DNA of 64,000 nucleotides from Hydrogenophaga palleronii NBRC 102513 (GTDB taxonomy: Bacteria > Pseudomonadota > Gammaproteobacteria > Burkholderiales > Burkholderiaceae_C). Below are positions 9,766-18,500 of this stretch, in pieces. The translations under genes were made by a program, and so were the position numbers. The notes below the pieces were generated by a model. It was given only the letters and a program-made list of their open reading frames with translations, made no database searches and was not told where the DNA came from. Positions within the stretch are counted from its first letter, which is position 1. Each line of letters starts with the position of its first letter. Location of the stretch: positions 62,001 to 126,000 of the forward strand of contig NZ_BCTJ01000005.1 in assembly GCF_001571225.1 (NCBI RefSeq), in the 5' to 3' direction.

Positions 9766-11418
9766 ATGATGACGCTCGCAATCCCCTCCGCCCAAGTCGA
9801 CCGCTTCGTGCACGACCGCCTGCCGCCGCCCGAACAATGGCCCGAGCTGCGTTACGAGCGGCCCGAGCTGGAGTTGCCGGCGCAGTTCAACGTGGTGCAG
9901 GCGCTGTTTGACCGCGCCATCCGGGCCGGCCATGCCGGGCGCCCGATGTTCCGCAGCGACGAGCGCACGCTCAGCTACGCGCAGGCGCAGTCGGAGGTGA
10001 ACCGCATCGCCAACGTGCTCACGGTGGAACTCGGCCTGGTGCCCGGCAACCGGGTGCTGCTGCGTGGCGGCAACTCGGTGGCCATGGCGCTGGCCTGGCT
10101 GGCCACGGTGCAGGCCGGCCTGATCGCGGTGGCCACCATGCCGCTGCTGCGCGCCAAGGAACTCGGCGCCGTGATCGCCAAGGCACAGCCGGCCGCGGCA
10201 CTGTGCGACGTGAAACTGCAGGACGAACTGCGCGCCGCACTGGCGGCCGACCAGCAGCACGCCGGCATGCCGCTGCTGGTGTTCAACACCGGCGGTGCCG
10301 ACGACGGCACGCCCTCGCTCGAAGCCCTGGCGTCGCGCCAGCTGGAGCGCAGCGCACCCTGCCCCACCGCCGCCACCGACATCGCCTTGCTGGCCTTCAC
10401 CTCCGGCACCACCGGCACACCCAAGGCCGCGGTGCACACCCACCGCGACGTGCTCGCCGCCTGCGAAACCTGGCCACGCCACGTGCTGCGCGCCAGGCCC
10501 GATGACATCGTGGTCGGCTCGCCGCCGCTGGCCTTCACCTTCGGCCTCGGTGGCCTGCTGGTGTTCCCGATGTGGGCCGGTGCCTCGGTGTATTTCCCGT
10601 CCATTCCCTACACGCCCGAGGCCATGGTGCAGCTCATTGGCCGCATCGGCGCCACCATCTGCTACACCGCGCCCACCTTCTACCGACAGATGGCCCCGTT
10701 CGCGCAGCAGCATGGCGTGGGCACGCTGCGCATCAGCGTGAGCGCCGGCGAAGGCCTGCCGGACGCCACGCGCCAGCTGTGGAAAGAGGCCAGCGGCCTG
10801 GAGATGCTCGACGGCATCGGCGCCACCGAGATGTTCCACATCTTCATCTCGTCGCCACCCGAGTCGGTGCGCCGCGGCGCCATTGGCCAGGTGGTGCCGG
10901 GTTACGAAGCGCGCGTGGTGAACGACGACGGCGAGCCGCTGCCGATCGGCGAGGTGGGCAAGCTGGCCGTGATCGGCCCGACCGGCTGCAAGTACCTCGA
11001 CGAACCGCGCCAGACCCAGTACGTGAAGGACGGCTGGAACTTCCCCGGCGATGCGTTCCGCCAGGACGCCGACGGCTACTTTTTCTACCAGGCGCGCACC
11101 GACGACATGATCATCACCGCCGGCTACAACGTGGCCGGCCCCGAGGTGGAAGCCGCGCTGCTGCAGCACCCGTCCGTGGCCGAGTGCGGCGTGGTCGGCA
11201 AGGCCGACGAGCAGCGTGGCCAGATCGTGCTCGCCTACGTGGTGCTCAAGCCCGGCCAGGCCGGCGACGCCGCCCAGGTGAAGGCACTGCAGGAGCACGT
11301 GAAGCAGAACATGGCGCCCTACAAATACCCGCGCGAGGTGGTCTTCGTGACCCATCTGCCTCGCACCGAAACCGGCAAGCTGCAGCGTTTCGCGCTGCGC
11401 CAGCAAGCCCAACATTGA
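9766..11418 (+). CDS. Aryl-CoA ligase (benzoate/2-aminobenzoate-CoA ligase family)
   Basis: A 550-residue AMP-forming acid:CoA ligase. The ATP loop TSGTTGTPK is at residues 212-220, followed by a conserved central region (PPLAFTFGLGGLL, SAGEGLP, DGIGATEMFHIF typical of the benzoate-CoA ligase branch) and the C-terminal hinge and lysine region (RTDDMIITAGYNVAGPEVE, PRTETGKLQRF). It activates the aromatic acid, probably 2-aminobenzoate or a hydroxybenzoate, for the downstream CoA-bound route. Two consecutive ATG codons (9766, 9769) are possible starts. It follows repeat copy E and precedes ridA by 17 bases. The equivalent Azoarcus gene is abmG; the symbol is not transferred because the substrate is unproven. 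Confidence 0.85.
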   Translation: MMTLAIPSAQVDRFVHDRLPPPEQWPELRYERPELELPAQFNVVQALFDRAIRAGHAGRPMFRSDERTLSYAQAQSEVNRIANVLTVELGLVPGNRVLLRGGNSVAMALAWLATVQAGLIAVATMPLLRAKELGAVIAKAQPAAALCDVKLQDELRAALAADQQHAGMPLLVFNTGGADDGTPSLEALASRQLERSAPCPTAATDIALLAFTSGTTGTPKAAVHTHRDVLAACETWPRHVLRARPDDIVVGSPPLAFTFGLGGLLVFPMWAGASVYFPSIPYTPEAMVQLIGRIGATICYTAPTFYRQMAPFAQQHGVGTLRISVSAGEGLPDATRQLWKEASGLEMLDGIGATEMFHIFISSPPESVRRGAIGQVVPGYEARVVNDDGEPLPIGEVGKLAVIGPTGCKYLDEPRQTQYVKDGWNFPGDAFRQDADGYFFYQARTDDMIITAGYNVAGPEVEAALLQHPSVAECGVVGKADEQRGQIVLAYVVLKPGQAGDAAQVKALQEHVKQNMAPYKYPREVVFVTHLPRTETGKLQRFALRQQAQH

Positions 11419-11435
11419 GACCGACAGAGACGACC

Positions 11436-11831
11436 ATGATGAAACAACTGCAACCGCCCGGTTGGGCCGCCCCCCGGGGTTATGCCAACGGCATCGCCGT
11501 GCGTGGCACCCACGTCTACGTGGGTGGACAGATCGGCTGGAACGCCTCCCAGGTGTTCGAGAGCGACGACTTCATCGACCAGACGCGCCAGACCCTGATC
11601 AACGTGCGCGACGTGATGGCCTGCGCCGACGCCGGGCCGCAGCACATGGTGCGCATGACCTGGTACGTGATCGACCGCGTGGAGTACAACGCGCGCCTGC
11701 GCGAACTCGGTGCGGTGTACCGCGAAGTGATGGGCAAGAACTTCCCCGCCATGACCTGCGTCGAGGTCAGCGCGCTGATGGAGGAGCGCGCCAAGGTGGA
11801 GATTGAAGTGACGGCGGTGGTGCCGGACTGA
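11436..11831 (+). CDS. RidA (YjgF/YER057c/UK114) family protein
   Basis: A 131-residue small cytoplasmic protein. The family pattern is visible: an early GQIGW segment, QTRQTLINVRDVMACADA in the middle, and the C-terminal ALMEERAKVEIEVTAVV. RidA proteins hydrolyse reactive enamines and imines to ketones with release of ammonia. Placed last in an operon for a CoA-activated amino-aromatic acid, this activity would explain removal of the ring nitrogen after reduction (inference). The glutamate of the ERAKVEIE segment corresponds to the conserved acidic residue, but the usual C-terminal arginine context is altered, so enzymatic activity is not certain. The start is ATG 11436; a second ATG follows directly. 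Confidence 0.8.
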   Translation: MMKQLQPPGWAAPRGYANGIAVRGTHVYVGGQIGWNASQVFESDDFIDQTRQTLINVRDVMACADAGPQHMVRMTWYVIDRVEYNARLRELGAVYREVMGKNFPAMTCVEVSALMEERAKVEIEVTAVVPD

Positions 11832-11858
11832 AGCAGCGCCACCGGCCGGCGCCGGTGC

Positions 11859-12083
11859 TCACCAGAGCGCCGAGTCGCGCATGCCGTCGATCTTGCGGCG
11901 GTCACGCTGCAACCGGTCTACCACCACGAACACCAGGGGCAGCAACAGCAGCAGGCCGGTCAGCATCAGCTCGGCCAGGCCCAGCGAACGGTTCAGCCAG
12001 ACGCCCAGCACCCAGGCCACCAGCAACAGGCTGAGGGCCCAGGCCAGGGCGGCAGTGGCGAAGAGGCGTTGGTGTCTGAACAT
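11859..12083 (-). CDS. Small two-helix membrane protein
   Basis: 74 residues with two hydrophobic segments (about 10-30 and 38-58) and a positively charged C-terminal tail (DRLQRDRRKIDGMRD), so both ends probably lie in the cytoplasm. I do not recognise the family. The gene is convergent with ridA; the 28-base gap contains a GC-rich inverted repeat CACCGG/CCGGTG (11840-11857) without a T-run. Confidence 0.6.
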   Translation of the reverse strand: MFRHQRLFATAALAWALSLLLVAWVLGVWLNRSLGLAELMLTGLLLLLPLVFVVVDRLQRDRRKIDGMRDSALW

Positions 12084-12176
12084 GGTTGCTGGTCGGAATT
12101 CGGGAATTCATTCTCGCACCGCGGCCGGCGTTTGTGGGTCACTACACTGGCGTCCTTCTCCAACGAACAACACGCA

Positions 12177-12776
12177 ATGGACATTCTGATTCTGGCCATG
12201 GTGGCGGCCACCGGCATCGCCTTCTTCAACGCGCAGCAGCAAAAGAAGCGCATTGCCCTGCTCAGCCGCGTGCTGGGCCAGTACCAGATCGAAGCGTTGA
12301 TGGAAAACCTCACGCAGGGCTACCTGCGTGCGCTGGGCGAAGACGATGCCGAACGGCGCGACCAGATCTGGAGCCTGCTCACCGGCGCCGAAACTTCGAT
12401 TGCCGAGCAGTTCGGCCGCTTCGCCCGCGACTTCGCCAACGTGGACGCCCAGGCCGCGCGCGTCAACAGGTTCCCCCTGCCGCTGCTCACCGGCCTGCTG
12501 CCCCAGGGCAGCTTCGACGCGCGCGAGGCCTTCAAGATCCACGCACAAGGCATTGCCGAGGCCGTGGCCAACGAGGCACAGCGGTCAGCGCGCGACAAGG
12601 CCTTCGTGCTGTCCGCCGAGCTGTTCCTGATGCAGCACACCTGCCACTGGTTCTGCCGCTCGCGCGCCACGGCCTCGGTGCGCCTGCTGCAGCGCCACCA
12701 GACCAGCCATGAGCAGGTGCTCGCTTCGGTCAGCCCCGCAACGCGCCGGGCCTACACCGAACTCACCGGGCTCTGA
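12177..12776 (+). CDS. Conserved hypothetical protein with N-terminal membrane anchor
   Basis: 199 residues. An N-terminal hydrophobic helix (MDILILAMVAATGIAFF, residues 1-17) is followed by a basic turn (QQQKKR) and a mainly helical soluble domain containing HTCHWFCRSRATASVRLL near the C-terminus. The start ATG 12177 is favoured over an upstream one because the helix begins there. It is divergent from the small membrane protein gene. No function is recognised. Confidence 0.65.
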   Translation: MDILILAMVAATGIAFFNAQQQKKRIALLSRVLGQYQIEALMENLTQGYLRALGEDDAERRDQIWSLLTGAETSIAEQFGRFARDFANVDAQAARVNRFPLPLLTGLLPQGSFDAREAFKIHAQGIAEAVANEAQRSARDKAFVLSAELFLMQHTCHWFCRSRATASVRLLQRHQTSHEQVLASVSPATRRAYTELTGL

Positions 12777-12797
12777 GCCCGGCCAGCGGGGCGCGTG

Positions 12798-13052
12798 TCA
12801 GCCGACCGCGTCCCGTGTGCACTTCTTGTTGAAGCTGTTCTTGGCGGCACCGGAGAGCTTTTTCTCGGCGGCCGAGATGTTGCACGTTGCTGCAGCGTCC
12901 TTCTCGCATTTCTTGAGGAACGAGGTTTTTGCGGCACCGGAGAGTTTTTTCTCGGTCGCAGCGGCATTGCAAGTGGTCGTCGCGCCCTGCGCGAACGAAG
13001 CCATCGGCATGAGGGCGGCCAGCGCAAAAGAACACAGGACAACGAGGCGCAT
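12798..13052 (-). CDS. PsiF repeat family protein
   Basis: An 84-residue exported protein. Residues 1-22 are a signal peptide (MRLVVLCSFALAALMPMASFAQ). The mature part consists of two copies of a ~27-residue Cys-containing repeat (CNAAATEKKLSGAAKTSFLK and CNISAAEKKLSGAAKNSFNK), each ending in KKC, which is the PsiF repeat known from phosphate-starvation-inducible PsiF of E. coli. The start is chosen at 13052, with GGAGAA upstream, rather than the longer in-frame ATG at 13082, because the signal peptide begins here. A TTGACA -35-like hexamer lies at 13105-13110, but I see no convincing -10 or Pho box. Molecular role unknown. Confidence 0.82.
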   Translation of the reverse strand: MRLVVLCSFALAALMPMASFAQGATTTCNAAATEKKLSGAAKTSFLKKCEKDAAATCNISAAEKKLSGAAKNSFNKKCTRDAVG

Positions 13053-13177
13053 GGAATTTCTCCAGAACAGAAGGAACCCCATTGGAAGGGGCAGACACCA
13101 AGGCTGTCAACCATACCCTCCCGGGGTAGCCTTTCATCATGCGCGGGCGCCGGGGCCGGCGCGGGCGGGAAGCCCGA

Positions 13178-14095
13178 TCAGCGCGAATGGCGCGCCAGCG
13201 TGCCGCGCAGGGTTTCGATGAAGCTGAGGCTGGCGGCCGACAGCGAGCGGCCCCGCTTGGTGACCACCGACACATCGCGCGAGACGCGTGGCGTCGAAAT
13301 CGGCCGGATCACCAGTTCCGGGTTGCTTTCGGCGCGGGCGTAGGCCGAGGGCATGATGGCCGCGCCCATGCCGCTGGAGGTCATCCACAGCGCGGTGGAC
13401 AGGAACGACACCTCGTTGCTCACCTCCAGGCTCACCCCCACCTGCGCCGCGGTGGTCTCGATCATCGGGCGGATGCCGTAGCCCGGCCGCACCGTCACCA
13501 GCGAGTGCCCGGCCAGGTCGACCCAGCGCACGCTGCGCAAGCGCGCCAGGGGATGCGTGGGCAGACACACGAGCGCGAGGTGGTCGCGCAGCAAGGTCTG
13601 CACATCGACCTCGGCACCCGGCCGCTCGGGGGTGCCGATCCCGAAGTCCACGTGCTCGCCCATGATGCGCGAGACGAACTGATCGGGCGCGCAGTCGTCC
13701 ACCAGCAGCCGCACGTGCGGATGCTGCTGCGTGAAGCGCCGGACGGCTTCGGGCAGGAGGAAGGAAGCCAGCGTCGGTGTGATCGCCACGCTGATGCGCC
13801 CACGTTCGAGCTGCGCCAGATCCCGGAAGCCGCCCGACAGCGCGTCCACGTCGCGCAGGATGCGCTCGGCCATCGGCAGCATTTCGGTGGCGGCCGGGGT
13901 GGGCTGGAGCGAGCGCGTGGTGCGGTCGAACAAGCGCGCGCCCAGGCCCTCCTCCAGCTGGCGCAGGAGCATGCTGACCGCCGACTGCGTGACGAACAAT
14001 TTTTCCGCGGCGGCACTGAGCTTGCGCAGATGGTGCACCTGCACAAAGGCGCGCAGTTGCCGGATCGTGGGGCTGAAATTCGGATTCATCAGCAA
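13178..14095 (-). CDS. LysR family transcriptional regulator
   Basis: 305 residues: an N-terminal winged helix-turn-helix (RQLRAFVQVHHLRKLSAAAE then TQSAVSMLLRQLEEGLGARL, about residues 12-60) and a two-lobed effector domain with ITPTLASFLLP and MGEHVDFGIGTPERPG. It is divergent from a Bug-type receptor and a flavin monooxygenase, the usual layout for a LysR activator of the adjacent catabolic genes. The intergenic inverted repeat at 14120-14139 is a candidate site. A second ATG two codons downstream (14089) is possible. Effector unknown. Confidence 0.88.
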   Translation of the reverse strand: MLMNPNFSPTIRQLRAFVQVHHLRKLSAAAEKLFVTQSAVSMLLRQLEEGLGARLFDRTTRSLQPTPAATEMLPMAERILRDVDALSGGFRDLAQLERGRISVAITPTLASFLLPEAVRRFTQQHPHVRLLVDDCAPDQFVSRIMGEHVDFGIGTPERPGAEVDVQTLLRDHLALVCLPTHPLARLRSVRWVDLAGHSLVTVRPGYGIRPMIETTAAQVGVSLEVSNEVSFLSTALWMTSSGMGAAIMPSAYARAESNPELVIRPISTPRVSRDVSVVTKRGRSLSAASLSFIETLRGTLARHSR

Positions 14096-14119
14096 ACATC
14101 ATATTTGCTTCTGAATTTA

Positions 14120-14139
14120 TTGATTTACGAATGAATCAA
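14120..14139. promoter_or_regulatory. Candidate LysR operator
   Basis: TTGATTtacgaatgAATCAA has perfect 6-base arms and an 8-base spacer. It lies in the 96-base gap between the divergent LysR gene and the Bug/monooxygenase pair. Role inferred from position and symmetry. Confidence 0.45.
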
Positions 14140-14191
14140 GCCAGCGTTCAATGCGAGCTTCCGGATACCACAACAAAAGGAGACAAGCACC

Positions 14192-15211
14192 ATGAAGCCA
14201 ACATCCACCACAGCGCACGCGCCCGGCGGGCTCAGCCGCCGCACCGCCCTGGCCGCCATGTCCATGGCCGGCCTGTCCGCCACGGGCCTGGCCCGCGGCC
14301 AGACGGCTTCCGACTACCCCAACAAGCCGATTCGCGTGGTGGTGACGTTTCCGCCCGGTGGCAGCGCCGACGCGGTCTTCCGCCTGCTGGTGCCCAGGCT
14401 GGGCGAAAAGCTCGGCCAGCCCGTGATCGTCGACAACCGGCCGGGTGCGGGCGGCAACGTCGGCATGTCGCTGGTGGCCAAGTCGCCCAACGACGGCTAC
14501 ACGCTGGGCCTGGGTGCCGCGGGGGCGCTGTCTGCCAACGTGAGCCTGTACGAGCAGATGCCCTTTGATGTCCAGCGCGATCTCAAGCCCGTGGCCATGC
14601 TGGCGGGCATTCCTTTCGTGCTCGTCGGGCACCCGTCGATGGAGCCGCGCACGCTGAAGGCCCTGATCGAACGCGCCAAGTCTGCGCCAGACAAGCTGTC
14701 TATCGCACACGGGGGCAACGGCACCGCCATGCACCTGTCGGCCGCGCTGTTCCAGCAGATGGCGGGCATCAAGCTGGTGGAGGTGGCGTATCGCGGCTCC
14801 GGCCCGGCAACGCTGGACACCCTCGGCGGGCAGGTGCCGCTCGCCATCGTCGATCTGCCGGCGTCCTTGCAACACATCCAGGCGGGCAGGCTGATCGCCT
14901 ACGCCGCGACCGGCACCCAGCGGCTGCCCAGCCTGCCCGACGTGCCGACGATGGCCGAGGCCGGCGTGCCCGGCTACGACTCCACCGGCTGGTTCGGCAT
15001 CGTGGCACCGGCCGGCACGCCAGACGCCATCGTCTCGCGGCTGAACGCCGAAATCAACGCCGGCCTGCGCGACGAGCAGACGCGCGCCACGATGCACACC
15101 ATGGGCGTGGCCCCGGCGCCGGGCACGCCTGCGCAGTTCGCCAGCTACATCGCATCCGAAACCTCCAAGTGGGCCACGGTGATCCGCACCGCCCGCATCA
15201 AGCTCGACTGA
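14192..15211 (+). CDS. Bug/TctC-type substrate-binding protein, probable Tat export
   Basis: 339 residues. The N-terminus carries a twin-arginine-like signal (GLSRRTALAAMSMAGLSATG) ending near residue 36 (RGQTAS). The mature part shows the family motifs YPNKPIRVVVTFPPGGSAD, NRPGAGGNVG and SPNDGYTL, and near the end RLPSLPDVPTMAEAGVPGYD. It binds an organic or aromatic acid in the periplasm. It is cotranscribed (7-base gap) with a FAD monooxygenase and controlled presumably by the divergent LysR gene. AAAGGAG precedes ATG 14192. No TctA/B permease is adjacent. Confidence 0.87.
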   Translation: MKPTSTTAHAPGGLSRRTALAAMSMAGLSATGLARGQTASDYPNKPIRVVVTFPPGGSADAVFRLLVPRLGEKLGQPVIVDNRPGAGGNVGMSLVAKSPNDGYTLGLGAAGALSANVSLYEQMPFDVQRDLKPVAMLAGIPFVLVGHPSMEPRTLKALIERAKSAPDKLSIAHGGNGTAMHLSAALFQQMAGIKLVEVAYRGSGPATLDTLGGQVPLAIVDLPASLQHIQAGRLIAYAATGTQRLPSLPDVPTMAEAGVPGYDSTGWFGIVAPAGTPDAIVSRLNAEINAGLRDEQTRATMHTMGVAPAPGTPAQFASYIASETSKWATVIRTARIKLD

Positions 15212-15218
15212 ACAACCG

Positions 15219-16898
15219 ATGAACCAACAGACTTTGACCGCCGACGTGCTCATCGTGGGCGCAGGCCCGGTGGGCCTGACCCTCGCCATGGATCTCGCTT
15301 CGCGCGGCGTGCGCGTCGTAATCGCCGAAACCCGCCGCCGTGGCGAGCCCCCCAGCGTGAAGTGCAACCACGTGGCCGCCCGCACCATGGAGCAGTTCCG
15401 CCGCCTGGGCGTGGCGCAGAAGGTGCGCCAGGCTGGCCTGCCCGAGGACTACCCGAACGACGTGGTGTTCCGCACGTCCTTCACCGGCCAGGAGCTCACG
15501 CGCATTCCCATTCCCTGCCGGCGCGACCGCTACACCGCCGAAGGTGGCCCGGACACCTGGTGGCCCACGCCGGAGCCACCGCACCGGATCAACCAGATTT
15601 ACCTGGAGCCGATCCTGCTGGAGCACGCGGCGGCCTTGCCCGGCGTGTCGCTGCACGACCGCACGCAGATCACCGGCTTCACGCAGGACGATGACGGCGT
15701 GGTCGCCACCGCCCTGGGCCTGGACGACGGCCACAGTTTCGACATCCGTTGCCGCTACATGGTGGGCTGCGACGGCGGCAGCTCGACCGTGCGCAAGAGC
15801 ATGGGCGCGAAGCTCGAAGGCACGCCGGTGATCCAGCGCGTGCAGTCGACCTACATCCGCGCACCGGGTCTGCTTGAACGCGTGCCCGGCACGCCGGCCT
15901 GGTCGTGTTACGCGGTCAACCCGCGCCGCTGCGGCACGGTCTTCGCCATCGACGGGCAAGACCGCTGGCTGGTCCACAACCACCTCAACCCGCACGAGCC
16001 GGACTTCGAGTCGATCGACCGCGACCAGTCGATCCGGGAGATTCTCGGTGTCGGGCCCGACTTCGAATACGAAGTGATCAGCAAGGAAGACTGGGTGGGC
16101 CGACGCCTGGTGGCAGACCGGTTCCGGCAAGGCCGTGTCTTCCTCGCCGGCGACGCCGCTCACCTGTGGGTGCCCTATGCGGGTTACGGCATGAACGCCG
16201 GCATTGCCGACGCGGTCAACCTCGGCTGGCTGCTCGGCGCCTGCATCCAGGGCTGGGCCGACGAACAGGCGCTGGACGCGTACGAGCTCGAACGCCAGCC
16301 GATCACCGAACAGGTGTCGCACTTCGCCATGGACCACGCGCAGAAGATGATCCGCGCCCGCAGCGCCGTGCCGCCGGACATCGAGGCGCCCGGCCCCGAT
16401 GGCGAGGCCTTGCGCGCCGCCATGGGACAGGAAGCCTACGAACTCAACGTGCAGCAGTTCTGCTGCGCGGGCCTGAACTTCGGCTACTTCTATGCGGACT
16501 CTCCGTTGATCGTGTCCGATGGCGAGGCGCCACCGCCTTACACCATGGGCAGCTTCACCGCGTCCACCGTGCCCGGCTGCCGCGCGCCCCACTTCTGGCT
16601 GGAGGACGGACGCTCGCTGTACGACGCCTTCGGCCCGGGCTACACGCTGTTGCGCAGCAACCGCGCGGTGGACATCGAGCCCCTGCTGCAGGCCGCGCGG
16701 CAAGCGGGCATGCCATTGGCCGTGATCGATGTGGCGGCCGCGCAGCTGCCCGAAGGCTACCGCCACCCGCTGGTGCTGTGCCGCGCCGACCAGCACGTGG
16801 TGTGGCGCGGCGAGCGCGTGCCCGAGGACGCCGGTGCGTTGGTCGCCCGCCTGTGCGGGCGCGCCCATGCGCTGGTGCCCGAGGCACTCAGTGGCTGA
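15219..16898 (+). CDS. FAD-dependent monooxygenase (aromatic hydroxylase, PheA/PHBH type)
   Basis: 559 residues. The FAD-binding loop VGAGPVGL is at residues 13-20, the DG-type motif VGCDGGSSTVRK is near residue 185, and the second FAD motif GDAAHLWVPYAGYGMN starts at 311. A C-terminal ~150-residue thioredoxin-like extension (FGPGYTLLR..., ending VVWRGERVPEDAGALV) is of the kind seen in phenol hydroxylase/MhpA-type enzymes. It should hydroxylate a small aromatic compound with NAD(P)H and oxygen; the substrate is unknown. No ring-cleavage gene is nearby, so the product must be handled elsewhere. The 3' end overlaps the convergent fmdB by 11 bases. Confidence 0.85.
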   Translation: MNQQTLTADVLIVGAGPVGLTLAMDLASRGVRVVIAETRRRGEPPSVKCNHVAARTMEQFRRLGVAQKVRQAGLPEDYPNDVVFRTSFTGQELTRIPIPCRRDRYTAEGGPDTWWPTPEPPHRINQIYLEPILLEHAAALPGVSLHDRTQITGFTQDDDGVVATALGLDDGHSFDIRCRYMVGCDGGSSTVRKSMGAKLEGTPVIQRVQSTYIRAPGLLERVPGTPAWSCYAVNPRRCGTVFAIDGQDRWLVHNHLNPHEPDFESIDRDQSIREILGVGPDFEYEVISKEDWVGRRLVADRFRQGRVFLAGDAAHLWVPYAGYGMNAGIADAVNLGWLLGACIQGWADEQALDAYELERQPITEQVSHFAMDHAQKMIRARSAVPPDIEAPGPDGEALRAAMGQEAYELNVQQFCCAGLNFGYFYADSPLIVSDGEAPPPYTMGSFTASTVPGCRAPHFWLEDGRSLYDAFGPGYTLLRSNRAVDIEPLLQAARQAGMPLAVIDVAAAQLPEGYRHPLVLCRADQHVVWRGERVPEDAGALVARLCGRAHALVPEALSG

Positions 16899-17232
16899 TC
16901 ATCCAGGGGCGCTTTGACGGGAAGGCCTTGGCCCCGTTCGGGGCCGTCACCGTGGCCTTGCTGCGCCCGGCGGTGCTGCAGCAGCCGCACCCGGCCGGGT
17001 GTTTGAGCCGCTGGTAGTCGCGCGACATCTTCGGTTCGTGCCGCGCGCGCTCGTTGATGCCGATGGCGGTGCGCGTGCCGCCGTCCATGAGCGCCAGGCG
17101 CGGCGCGCTCACGAACACGCGCGGCGAGGCGGTGCCGCAGTCCGGGCAACAGGCCGGTTCGTTGCGTTCGCTCAAGGGACGGAACGCATCGAAGCCACCG
17201 CAGGCCGGGCAGTCGTAGTCGTAGGTGGGCAT
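16888..17232 (-). CDS. fmdB: FmdB-type zinc ribbon protein
   Basis: 114 residues. The N-terminal zinc ribbon (PTYDYDCPACGG, C8/C11, and CCPDC, C29/C32) is the standard FmdB start; such proteins are often placed next to formamidase and may be regulators. The rest is basic with a cysteine cluster (HPAGCGCC). The gene begins 4 bases after the formamidase stop, so it is the last gene of the urt-fmd operon, and its 3' end overlaps the convergent monooxygenase gene. Confidence 0.82.
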   Translation of the reverse strand: MPTYDYDCPACGGFDAFRPLSERNEPACCPDCGTASPRVFVSAPRLALMDGGTRTAIGINERARHEPKMSRDYQRLKHPAGCGCCSTAGRSKATVTAPNGAKAFPSKRPWMISH

Positions 17233-17236
17233 GGCG

Positions 17237-18463
17237 TCAGAGGTCTGGCGACAGGGGCATCACCACCGAACCATCGAGGTGCTTGATCGGCCCGTTCGCG
17301 TTCGGGTTGATGTCGAACTCGAAGATCTGCGTCGGCAGCCACAGCGTGGCGCAGGCATTGGGCACGTCCACCACACCGCTGATGTGGCCCTGCACCGGCG
17401 CGGTGCCGAGGATGGAGTAGGCCTGCGCGCCCGAGTAACCGAACTTCTTCAGGTACTCGATGGCGTTCAGGCAGGCCTGGCGGTAGGCCACGTTCACGTC
17501 CAGGTAGTACTGCTTGCCGCTTTCGTCGACGCTGATGCCTTCGAAGATCACGTAGTCGTTGTAGGTCGGCACGATCGGGCTGGGCTTGAAGATCGGGTTC
17601 TTGATGCCGTACTTGGCCATGCCGTCCTTGATGATCGACACCTTCATGTGCACCCAGCCGGCCATTTCGATGGCGCCGCAGAAGGTGATCTCGCCGTCAC
17701 CCTGGCTGAAGTGCAGGTCGCCCACGCTCAGGCCCGCGCCTTCCACGTACACCGGGAAGAAGACTTTGGAGCCGCGCGAGAGGTCCTTGATGTCGCAATT
17801 GCCACCGTGTTCGCGCGGGGGCACGGTGCGCGCGCCGGTGGCCGCCGCCTTGGCCTTGGCGTCGCCGGTGAGCTTGCCCATGTGCGCGGTGCCGGCAAAG
17901 GGCGGGTTGGCCAGGCCGCTGGTGGCCGGGTCGGAATCGATCAGCGCCTGCTCGCGCGTGTTCCAGGTCTCCAGCATCTTCGGGTCGGGCAGGCAACCGA
18001 TGAGGCCGGGGTGGATCAGGCCGGCGTACTTCACACCGGGCACGTGGCGCGAGGTGGTGAACATGCCATGGAAGTCCCAGATCGACTTCTGCGCCTGCGG
18101 GAAATGCTCGGTGAGGAAGCCACCACCGTTCTTCTTGCTGAAGAAACCGTTGAAGCCCCAGAGGCTGTCGTCCTTGGCACCGATGTCGAGCAGCTCGACC
18201 ACCAGCAGGTCACCCGGCTGCGCGCCCTTCACGCCCACCGGGCCGCTGAGATAGTGCACCGTGGTCAGGTCGATGTCGCGCACGTCGTCCGCGCTGTCGT
18301 TGTTCTGGATGAAACCACCGGTCCAGTCGTAGGTCTCCAGCACGAAGTCGTCGCCGGGGTTGACCCAGCAGGCCATGGGAATGTCCGGGTGCCAGCGGTT
18401 GTGCACCATCTCGTTGGAAGGTGCGGGTTGGTTCAGATCGACTTTGATGAGGGTTTCAGGCAT
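17237..18463 (-). CDS. fmdA: Formamidase
   Basis: A 408-residue cytoplasmic enzyme of the acetamidase/formamidase family, hydrolysing formamide (and weakly other short amides) to ammonia and the acid. The length and the start (LIKVDLNQPAPSNEMVHNRW) match FmdA of Methylophilus methylotrophus as I know it. Conserved segments include DFHGMFTTSRHVPGV, PREHGGNCDIKDL, YVEGAGLSVGDLHFSQGDGE and PTYNDYVIFEGISV. It lies 37 bases downstream of urtE in the same operon, so amide uptake and hydrolysis are genetically linked. The ATG at 18463 is preceded by AAGGAG. Assignment is firm. Confidence 0.93.
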   Translation of the reverse strand: MPETLIKVDLNQPAPSNEMVHNRWHPDIPMACWVNPGDDFVLETYDWTGGFIQNNDSADDVRDIDLTTVHYLSGPVGVKGAQPGDLLVVELLDIGAKDDSLWGFNGFFSKKNGGGFLTEHFPQAQKSIWDFHGMFTTSRHVPGVKYAGLIHPGLIGCLPDPKMLETWNTREQALIDSDPATSGLANPPFAGTAHMGKLTGDAKAKAAATGARTVPPREHGGNCDIKDLSRGSKVFFPVYVEGAGLSVGDLHFSQGDGEITFCGAIEMAGWVHMKVSIIKDGMAKYGIKNPIFKPSPIVPTYNDYVIFEGISVDESGKQYYLDVNVAYRQACLNAIEYLKKFGYSGAQAYSILGTAPVQGHISGVVDVPNACATLWLPTQIFEFDINPNANGPIKHLDGSVVMPLSPDL

Positions 18464-18500
18464 GGCTTGTGCTCCTTGGGTGGGCGGAAAAAAAAGGGAA

